In this document: one piece after another, positions 16,403-22,926 of the stretch
Layout of the letters: each line of letters opens with the position of its first letter
Numbering within the stretch: position 1 is the first letter of the stretch
DNA from: Halalkalibaculum roseum
Lineage (GTDB): Bacteria > Bacteroidota > Rhodothermia > Balneolales > Balneolaceae
DNA length: 64,000 nt
NCBI RefSeq assembly: GCF_011059145.1
Contig: NZ_JAALLT010000002.1
Span: 248,001 to 312,000, forward strand
Direction: 5' to 3'
Program-made: the position numbers and the translations under genes
Notes under the pieces: model-generated
The model's database searches: none
The model's input: the letters and a program-made list of their open reading frames with translations, nothing else
Told to the model about the DNA's origin: nothing

Positions 16403-17311
16403 ATGCAATTTGACTCCATATCGGTTCGAGATAGTTTAAAGATTACTTTGAGCTATTTCGTACTGTCGGTTATCTGGATTTTTTTTAGTGATCGCCTGCT
16501 TCAGTTGGTAACTACCGACAGCACCCTGCTCATGGAGATGCAGACCTACAAGGGGTGGTTCTTTGTATTAGTTACCTCGATTTTACTTTTTCTGTTGATC
16601 GAAAAGAGTACCTCAAAGGTGGTAAAAAGCAGAAATAAAATTAAGAAAGCACTGAATGAGAAACAGGTGGTCTTATCTGAGCTTCATCACCGCGTAAAAA
16701 ATAATCTTTCCATCATATGCGGTTTAATAGAGATGCAAATTGACGAACTCGATAACAGGGATGAAGCCAGGGCTCTCAAATCAATACAGTACCGCATTTA
16801 CTCTTTGGCCGATATAGAGGAGCTTTTCTATCAAAACAGGGATATGTCAAGCGTGCCTTTTCATGATTTTTTAAATCATCTCGTCATATCCCTGAACGAA
16901 CCCGGCGGCGCGCAATTCAGGATCAAGAAAAACATTAGCGATAGCTTTTTGAAAATTGATAAAGCGGTTCCTTTTGGCCTGATGGTCAACGAGATCTTTT
17001 CGCAGCTGAGAATGAACGGAAACCTTGAGGAGCTCAACTACATCACCGTCAGCCTAAGCCAAAGTGATTCAGGGCAGGTAACTTTCGAGATCGGCTTTGA
17101 TGTGGTACCTTCTACCATTCTTTCGCAACTGCGGGGAGAAGATCAAATTGAATCCATATTGCTCAACCTATTTATTGATCAGCTGCATGCAGATACGGAA
17201 TGGCGAGAGCAAGATGGTATCTCTAAATTTTCCGTTTCTTTTGACAGTTCCGATACCTACGAAAACATGTCACTTCCTGAGATGCCGCTTGCGAATCAGA
17301 TTTCAAACTAA
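16403..17311 (+). CDS. HisKA_2-type sensor kinase with degenerate ATPase domain
   Basis: A 302-residue protein with two membrane helices (about residues 11-31 and 50-68), a short coiled linker and a HisKA_2 dimerisation/phosphotransfer motif ELHHRVKNNL (93-102; phospho-His candidate His95 or His96). The following domain corresponds to a HATPase, but only a remnant of the N box remains (FGLMVNEIFS, 191-200), and no acidic DxGxG G-box can be found in the region about 215-260. It therefore looks like a pseudokinase or a phosphoacceptor that relies on another kinase. No response regulator is adjacent. Divergent from the HU operon. Confidence 0.72.
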   Translation: MQFDSISVRDSLKITLSYFVLSVIWIFFSDRLLQLVTTDSTLLMEMQTYKGWFFVLVTSILLFLLIEKSTSKVVKSRNKIKKALNEKQVVLSELHHRVKNNLSIICGLIEMQIDELDNRDEARALKSIQYRIYSLADIEELFYQNRDMSSVPFHDFLNHLVISLNEPGGAQFRIKKNISDSFLKIDKAVPFGLMVNEIFSQLRMNGNLEELNYITVSLSQSDSGQVTFEIGFDVVPSTILSQLRGEDQIESILLNLFIDQLHADTEWREQDGISKFSVSFDSSDTYENMSLPEMPLANQISN

Positions 17312-17410
17312 TTCTTTGCAATCGTCTTAGATGCAACGAAACGATTCGGGCCGAGATAAAATTATAATAGACTAGCAGACAGCATAATCATTAAAAATTT
17401 CGGGAATTCT

Positions 17411-19372
17411 ATGAGTAAGCCACTAAATGTCACTGAAAAGCTTATTAAAAGCCACTTGGTTGATGGGAAAATGGAGCCGGGTGAAGAAATTGGACTAAAA
17501 ATCGATCAAACACTAACGCAAGACGCTACCGGCACAATGGTGATGCTGGAGCTAGAAGCTATGGGTCTGGATGAAGCAGAGACGGAACTTTCGTGTCAAT
17601 ATGTTGATCACAACCTAATTCAAACCGACTTCAAGAATCCTGATGATCACGTGTTTCTTAAATCGGCTGCTGAACGTTTCGGTATGTGGTTCAGCAGACC
17701 GGGAAATGGAGTAAGCCACCCTATTGAAACAGAGCGTTTTGCCATACCGGGAAAGACACTGGCAGGTTCTGACAGCCATACACCTGCTTCCGGTTGCATG
17801 GGTATGCTGGCCATCGGTTCCGGGGGCCTTGATGTTGCTTTCGCCATTGCCGGTGAACCATTGTACATAAAGATGCCGAAAGTACTTGGCGTGGAACTTA
17901 AAGGAGAACTTCCTGACTGGGTCAGTGCCAAGGATGTGGTCCTTGAAATGCTGCGACGCTATGATGTTGACGGTGCCACCGGTTATGTCATTGAATATTT
18001 TGGAGAGGGACTGAAAAATCTCGATACCATGGATCGACATGTAATTGCCAACATGGGTACGGAGATGGGTGCTACCAGTACCGTCTTTCCTGCCGACGGC
18101 GAGATACGCAGATTTATGGAATCACAGGGCAGGGGGGATGAATTCGTTGAGCTGCTTGCTGATGAAGGGGCTGAATACGATAAGTACGAAGAACTTATTC
18201 TGGATGATGTCGAACCTCTGATTGCACTTCCCAGCAGTCCGGGCAATGTGGTCCCTGTCAGAGAAGTTGAAGGAGAGGATATCTATCAGTCTTATATCGG
18301 ATCGTCTGCCAATCCCGGGTATCGTGATTTCTGGATTGCCTCAGAGATCGTAAAAGGCAAAACGGTGAACGATAATGTTTCTTTTGATATCAATCCCACT
18401 TCACGGCAAATCATTGAGAACATGGTGAAGAACGATGTCATGTTCAACCTGGTACAATCGGGTGCGCGCATTCACCAGGCCGGTTGTAATGGCTGTATAG
18501 GTATGGGACAAGCACCTGCATCCGGACAGAACAGCCTTCGAACAGTACCCAGAAACTTCCCCGACCGATCCGGGACACCCGAAGATTCGGTATTCCTGGT
18601 AAGTCCGGAAACAGCTGCTGCTTCAGCACTGACCGGAAAAATTACCGATCCCAGGGACCTGGAAGAGCTGTTTCATATGAAGTATCCGAAATTTGAGCAC
18701 CTCCAAAACCTGGTTGTCAACACCGAGATGCTCACGCCACCCAAACCGAAGAGTGAGCGCGGAGAGATCAAGAAAGGACCGAACATTTCCAGCATGCCGG
18801 ACTTCGATGAGCTGAAAGATTTTGAAGTACCGGTCTTGCTTAAGATGGGTGATGATATTTCCACCGATGAGATACTTCGTGCCGGTGCTGAAGTGCTGCC
18901 TTTCCGCAGCAATATCCCCGAGATCAGCAAATTCACGCTAGACGTGGTTGATAAGAATTTTCACGATCGCGCCATGGAAGCTAAAAACGAACACGGCGGA
19001 CATGTAGTCATTGCCGGTGAGAACTATGCCCAGGGATCCAGTCGTGAGCACGCGGCTATTGCACCACGATACCTGGGTCAACGAGCGGTCATCGCCAAGA
19101 GCTATGCCAGAATTGGATGGCAAAACCTGATCAATTTCGGTATTCCACCTCTAGAATTCGAAAGCGATGCGGATTACGAGGATATCGATCAGGGTGACGT
19201 ACTTGCTGTTAATGATATTCGCGGTGCCATCGAAAACGATGAGGATATTGTCATCACGAATAAAACCAAAGGCAACCAGTATACCGTGAAACACACCTTC
19301 AGCAAGAGGCAGAAAGAAGCACTGCTTTATGGTGGTGTGATTAATCGCTTTAAGGCTAAGAAAGCCAGCTAA
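17411..19372 (+). CDS. Aconitate hydratase, short (Aquifex-type) form
   Basis: A 653-residue aconitase converting citrate to isocitrate in the TCA cycle. The substrate motif LAGSDSHTPASG (about residues 116-127) and the cluster motif GCNGCIGMG (Cys359 and Cys362) are present. The C-terminal swivel domain carries the GSSREHAA-type loop (YAQGSSREHAAIAPRYLGQRA). It is shorter than mitochondrial-type aconitase (about 750) and about the size of the Aquifex-type family. The segment GSSAN (297-301) stands where many aconitases have GSCTN, so the usual first cysteine ligand is Ser299. A strong terminator follows. Transcribed alone. Confidence 0.88.
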   Translation: MSKPLNVTEKLIKSHLVDGKMEPGEEIGLKIDQTLTQDATGTMVMLELEAMGLDEAETELSCQYVDHNLIQTDFKNPDDHVFLKSAAERFGMWFSRPGNGVSHPIETERFAIPGKTLAGSDSHTPASGCMGMLAIGSGGLDVAFAIAGEPLYIKMPKVLGVELKGELPDWVSAKDVVLEMLRRYDVDGATGYVIEYFGEGLKNLDTMDRHVIANMGTEMGATSTVFPADGEIRRFMESQGRGDEFVELLADEGAEYDKYEELILDDVEPLIALPSSPGNVVPVREVEGEDIYQSYIGSSANPGYRDFWIASEIVKGKTVNDNVSFDINPTSRQIIENMVKNDVMFNLVQSGARIHQAGCNGCIGMGQAPASGQNSLRTVPRNFPDRSGTPEDSVFLVSPETAAASALTGKITDPRDLEELFHMKYPKFEHLQNLVVNTEMLTPPKPKSERGEIKKGPNISSMPDFDELKDFEVPVLLKMGDDISTDEILRAGAEVLPFRSNIPEISKFTLDVVDKNFHDRAMEAKNEHGGHVVIAGENYAQGSSREHAAIAPRYLGQRAVIAKSYARIGWQNLINFGIPPLEFESDADYEDIDQGDVLAVNDIRGAIENDEDIVITNKTKGNQYTVKHTFSKRQKEALLYGGVINRFKAKKAS

Positions 19373-19388
19373 TAATTTAGTTAAGATT

Positions 19389-19419
19389 AAAAGCCCCGGT
19401 GTGAACCGGGGCTTTTTTT
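19389..19419 (+). terminator. Rho-independent terminator after aconitase
   Basis: Stem AAAGCCCCGGT (19390-19400) pairs with ACCGGGGCTTT (19405-19415) around the loop GTGA, and a T tract follows. It starts 17 bases after the aconitase stop codon. Confidence 0.93.
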
Positions 19420-19699
19420 AATTCCACTATTTTAAATTAAAACAAGTCGCTTATGATGGACTATACATGAATAAATACGTCATTGAGTTCCATACTTATG
19501 GCGCTAATTTCAACTGCCGGTATCTACTTTTCACTGATTCTGTTCACCACGTGCCGGGTTACTAGCGAGTATCACAAATGAGTGATGTGGAATAGAGTTC
19601 AAGCTTAATCAATAATCCATTGAATCGGGGTTCCGATTTTAACTTATAGTGTGTATATTAATACACATCAATAGTTAGTAGTTGAACACCTGATATTTA
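19420..19699. other. Gene-free stretch before merC-like gene
   Basis: About 280 bases with no convincing coding region. A 27-codon reading frame (ATG at 19499) encodes a hydrophobic peptide ending in a Cys and may be a remnant of a small membrane protein, but support is poor. The final part holds the palindrome at 19650-19667. Confidence 0.4.
19650..19667. promoter_or_regulatory. Palindromic operator candidate upstream of merC-like gene
   Basis: Perfect 7-base arms TGTGTAT (19650-19656) and ATACACA (19661-19667) around ATTA, ending 32 bases before the MerC-like start. Its position suits a repressor site. The ribbon-helix-helix protein encoded in the same operon is one candidate binder; a Fur/Zur-type regulator is another. 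Confidence 0.5.
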
Positions 19700-20086
19700 A
19701 TGAGTAATAACCATACTTCGGCGGCTTTTTGGGATCGTCTCGGCATAGGGATTTCCGGATTGTGTGCCATTCACTGCCTGTTTTTTCCGGTCGCCATAGC
19801 ATTGCTGCCACTCTGGCCCGCGGCTGAATCAATTCATGACTGGACGCACCCCATACTCTTCATCCTTATAGTACCCACTGTTTTATTTGCCCTCAAAGGC
19901 AAAAACTATTTAGGTACCATAGGCAAGTACCTGTTATTGGGTTTATTTGTGGTGGGCTTTGCCTGGATGCTGCACGATTTCCTGGGTGATTGGGGAGAAG
20001 CCGGTGTCACGCTGGTGGGTAGTGCATTGCTGGTAAGAGGTCACTGGCTGAATTTCCTGTATCACAAAAACAAACACAAATCATAG
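19700..20086 (+). CDS. MerC-domain membrane protein
   Basis: A 128-residue protein with four hydrophobic helices and the MerC signature in its first helix: GLCAIHCLFFP (residues 20-30, with Cys22, His25 and Cys26 as metal ligands). In mercury operons MerC carries Hg(II) across the inner membrane, but chromosomal MerC-domain proteins in Bacteroidota are often linked to zinc homeostasis. Here it is followed by a gene for a ribbon-helix-helix protein with two CxxC pairs, six bases on. No merR, merT or merP is seen, so mercury resistance is not supported by context. Confidence 0.82.
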   Translation: MSNNHTSAAFWDRLGIGISGLCAIHCLFFPVAIALLPLWPAAESIHDWTHPILFILIVPTVLFALKGKNYLGTIGKYLLLGLFVVGFAWMLHDFLGDWGEAGVTLVGSALLVRGHWLNFLYHKNKHKS

Positions 20087-20092
20087 GTATTC

Positions 20093-20431
20093 ATGAAACG
20101 TCTGAACTTTACTCTTGACCAGGATACTGTACATTTGCTGGAGGATCTCGCCAAAAAGTTCTACGAAGGCAATAAATCACAGACGGTGAGGGCTGCACTG
20201 GAAAGTCTGGCTGCTCATACCGGCCATCAAGGGTGGGTTATTACCGGATACACGCCAAATAAAGTGGACGGAGAAGTGAACTGCCACGGTTGCGGGGAGT
20301 CGCACTCAGACGGTGAAATTCTTTACCGACCGGTGTTTGAACGCGGTAACAGTCCATCTGCACTGCCCAAAATACCTTCCGAAAACTGGCTGGATTGTCC
20401 CGACTGTGCCGAGAAACAGTTTACTGTCTAA
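20093..20431 (+). CDS. Ribbon-helix-helix protein with C-terminal zinc-ribbon-like CxxC pairs
   Basis: A 112-residue protein. Residues 1-42 (MKRLNFTLDQDTVHLLEDLA and a NKSQTVRAALE helix) fit the ribbon-helix-helix DNA-binding fold. Residues 60-107 contain CHGCGESH (Cys64, Cys67, His71) and CPDC (Cys102, Cys105), a zinc-ribbon-like site. The combination suggests a metal-responsive regulator, co-transcribed with the MerC-like gene and possibly acting on the palindrome at 19650-19667. I do not recognise an established family for the full architecture. Confidence 0.72.
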   Translation: MKRLNFTLDQDTVHLLEDLAKKFYEGNKSQTVRAALESLAAHTGHQGWVITGYTPNKVDGEVNCHGCGESHSDGEILYRPVFERGNSPSALPKIPSENWLDCPDCAEKQFTV

Positions 20432-20465
20432 TCTGGTCTTACATCTTTACGTTTGTGTATTAAAA

Positions 20466-21632
20466 CTAAATGAGCCGTTTTTGAAGATTATTTTTCAGTT
20501 CCCGGGCAAGTTCTTCCAGATTATTGATATCGTCTTTTAGCATTCCAGCAATGTATAGGGCACATCCCCATGATAGGGTTACTCCTGCTCCGCCATGTCC
20601 GTAATTGTGGATGATTTTTTTACCGTGCTCTTGGGAAGACTCCAGTCGTATACCCGGCTTGTTCCTGGTACGCACATATCGGTAACCGATTTTGGTTTTG
20701 ACCTCCGAAAAATCATCCAGATTCAAATCGTAGGTTTCCTGTATGATTTCACGGTTCAGCTCATAGATAGGTTGGGGTATTTTGACTCCGTCGATTAAAA
20801 CCGTTTCTCCTTCATACTCCTTTCCCTGCCAGCGTCCGTACCGGTCAACTTCGCCTTCCAACCTGCTTCCGCCCAGAATCCAACCGTTCGATCTGGGATA
20901 AAAATATACATCAAGAGCATTACCTGAGGGATCCGAATAGACACTACTGCCTGCAGTATAGTTGTAGGAAGGGATCAGACCGTTCGAATCTTGAATAAGA
21001 GGGGCATCTTTCAGATAGACCAGATGTCCCTTTGAAACCAGCAAAGGTTCGGTTTCTTCAAATAACTCCGAACTCCAGATTCCGGTACAATTGCATATTA
21101 CGTCGCCTTCCAGAGCTGAAATCTCTTCAGCGGATACTTTTTTGCGGATGATCTTACCGCCCCACTCACGATACTTTTCGTAAAGCCGGTAAATATAAAT
21201 GGGCCATTCTGTGAACAGACTGTCGAATGCCCATCCGGCAACAGTACCCGAGTTCTTTCGCATCGGGACTCCTGAAGTTTTTCGGTCAACTCGTTCGTAG
21301 TTTTTTAAGAACCCTGCGTATGCGGGTTCGTCTATTTGCTCTTCAAAGATTTCAAAATGACGGTGCATTTTGATACCCTGTACACCGGCTTCAAATAAAA
21401 ACTCAAAGATCTGTTGCGATAGGGGGAAGATTCGGTCCATTTTTTCTGACCTAACAGAGTGTGGTATTATGGATGCTGCCGGGTAAAGGCTGGCAAACTT
21501 GGGATCTTCCGGTGCCTCCTCCGTTACAAGCTGTTCAGCATACACGACGGTTTCATATCCCAGCAATTGCAAACAAAGGGCGGTGGTTATCCCACTAATA
21601 CCCCCGCCAATAATGATGGTACGGTTATTCAT
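20466..21632 (-). CDS. D-amino-acid oxidase
   Basis: A 388-residue FAD enzyme of the D-amino-acid/D-aspartate oxidase type. The dinucleotide motif IIIGGGISGITTAL is at residues 6-19. The C-terminal signature IIHNYGHGGAGVTLSWG (about 344-360) is the DAO family hallmark, and the RYVRTRNKPGIRLE segment carries the substrate Arg region. It oxidatively deaminates D-amino acids to 2-oxo acids, ammonia and hydrogen peroxide. The neighbouring upstream gene encodes a serine-racemase-like enzyme in the same direction, 86 bases away, so the pair may handle D-serine or another D-amino acid. Cytoplasmic, no signal peptide. Confidence 0.87.
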   Translation of the reverse strand: MNNRTIIIGGGISGITTALCLQLLGYETVVYAEQLVTEEAPEDPKFASLYPAASIIPHSVRSEKMDRIFPLSQQIFEFLFEAGVQGIKMHRHFEIFEEQIDEPAYAGFLKNYERVDRKTSGVPMRKNSGTVAGWAFDSLFTEWPIYIYRLYEKYREWGGKIIRKKVSAEEISALEGDVICNCTGIWSSELFEETEPLLVSKGHLVYLKDAPLIQDSNGLIPSYNYTAGSSVYSDPSGNALDVYFYPRSNGWILGGSRLEGEVDRYGRWQGKEYEGETVLIDGVKIPQPIYELNREIIQETYDLNLDDFSEVKTKIGYRYVRTRNKPGIRLESSQEHGKKIIHNYGHGGAGVTLSWGCALYIAGMLKDDINNLEELARELKNNLQKRLI

Positions 21633-21718
21633 TGTTATGTTTTAGTGTACTTATAACACAGATTTTTTAACTGAGTCAACATATTTAAATCAGTTTAACC
21701 TGCGTTTTCAGTGTTCAA

Positions 21719-22732
21719 TTATTCCCAGGGTAAATGATCCAGATCAACATTTCCGCCGGTAATAATAATGGCCACGTTTTTCCCTTTCACATCTTCGATC
21801 TTATCATTAAACAGGGCTGCAACCGGTACCGCACAAGATGCCTCGATAATAATATTCATTCTTTCCCAGATATAGCGCATGGCGCTAACAATTTCTTCTT
21901 CGCTTACGGTAACAATACTATGGAGATGTTTTTGAAGACAGGCAAAGGTCAGTTCACCGAGTCCGGTTCTGAGACCATCGGCAACGGTCTGAGTATTTTT
22001 TGAGGGCTGCAATTCTCCTGTTTTAAAGGATAAATAGGCGTCATCTGCTATTTCCGGTTCGCACCCGATGACCTTGACCTCAGGTTTCATACCGCAAGCG
22101 GCAATAGCGGTTCCGCTTGCAAGTCCCCCGCCACCGACGGGCGCCAGAATAATTTCGGTATCCGGGTAGTCTTGCAGCAACTCTAGTGCCGAAGTACCTT
22201 GTCCCGCAATAATTCGCGGATCATTGTAGGGATGGATGAACGTTGATCCTGTATTTTCAACTACCTTTTCTAAAGTCTCTTCCCGTGCCTGTTGGGTTGG
22301 TTCGCAGAAGGTTATTTCTGCTCCATATCCGGCTACGGCTCGTTTCTTAACTTCCGGACTGTTTTCAGGCATTACAATGTAGGCGGGAATATTTTTCATT
22401 TTTGCCGCCAGTGCTATAGCCTGGGCGTGATTGCCTGAAGAGTGGGTAGCCACACCGTTTTTAGAATCTTCTTCAGAGAGGGAAAATACAGCATTGCTTG
22501 CCCCGCGAAATTTAAAGGCTCCAACCCGCTGAAAGTTTTCACACTTGAAGTAAACCCGGCATCCTGTTCGCTCATCAACCTGACGGCTCCGTAACACCGG
22601 GGTGCGGTGTACGGCTTCTCTAATGCGACTCTCTGCTTGTTGTATATCGGATAGGGTAGGAAGGTTCAAAGTGATATTACCTGATTGGTATTTAAAATTA
22701 AAAATACATTTAGCATGATAATCAATGAGCAT
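21719..22732 (-). CDS. Serine racemase / threonine ammonia-lyase-like PLP enzyme
   Basis: About 337 residues of fold-type II PLP enzyme without an ACT domain. The PLP lysine is in AFKFRGASNAV, the catalytic-loop motif is THSSGNHAQAI, and PVGGGGLASG binds phosphate. Several stretches follow eukaryotic serine racemase closely: EPEIADDAY at the divalent-metal site, WERMNIIIEASCAVPVAAL and IIITGGNVDL. It may racemise or dehydrate L-serine or dehydrate L-threonine. Homology starts near residue 23, where an in-frame TTG (22667-22669) preceded by AGGTAA is a plausible alternative start; the ATG at 22730-22732 is used here with low certainty. Paired with D-amino-acid oxidase. Confidence 0.82.
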   Translation of the reverse strand: MLIDYHAKCIFNFKYQSGNITLNLPTLSDIQQAESRIREAVHRTPVLRSRQVDERTGCRVYFKCENFQRVGAFKFRGASNAVFSLSEEDSKNGVATHSSGNHAQAIALAAKMKNIPAYIVMPENSPEVKKRAVAGYGAEITFCEPTQQAREETLEKVVENTGSTFIHPYNDPRIIAGQGTSALELLQDYPDTEIILAPVGGGGLASGTAIAACGMKPEVKVIGCEPEIADDAYLSFKTGELQPSKNTQTVADGLRTGLGELTFACLQKHLHSIVTVSEEEIVSAMRYIWERMNIIIEASCAVPVAALFNDKIEDVKGKNVAIIITGGNVDLDHLPWE

Positions 22733-22764
22733 CAATAAAATAATTAACCCGCATAGTTGCTAAC

Positions 22765-22822
22765 TGTTGTTTCATAAACACTCTGTGCAACTCTGAGCTT
22801 CTCTGAATACCTCTGTGAAATA
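22765..22822. repeat. ACACAGAG-type intergenic repeat fragment, second copy
   Basis: In reverse complement this reads TTTCACAGAGG, then several CAGAG words, then GCACAGAGTGTTT, resembling the stretch at 13978-14020. It lies in the divergent gap upstream of the M14 peptidase. Confidence 0.4.
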
Positions 22823-22926
22823 ACCAGTGAATTTTTAGATATGGGGTACCAAGATTTTTACTCCATTTTACCTCAGGATTTATTACCCTTAGCATGATAG
22901 ATTCATAATGTAACTCGTAGATTATC

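Noticed and set aside
19499-19582. Short hydrophobic reading frame (27 codons) before the merC-like gene
   Set aside because: Too short, no ribosome-binding signal, no recognisable family; may be a remnant.
19700-20086. Mercury resistance operon (MerC here, MerA-like at 43392)
   Set aside because: The two genes are 23 kb apart, no merR, merT or merP is seen, and the MerA-like enzyme lacks the HMA domain and C-terminal Cys pair.
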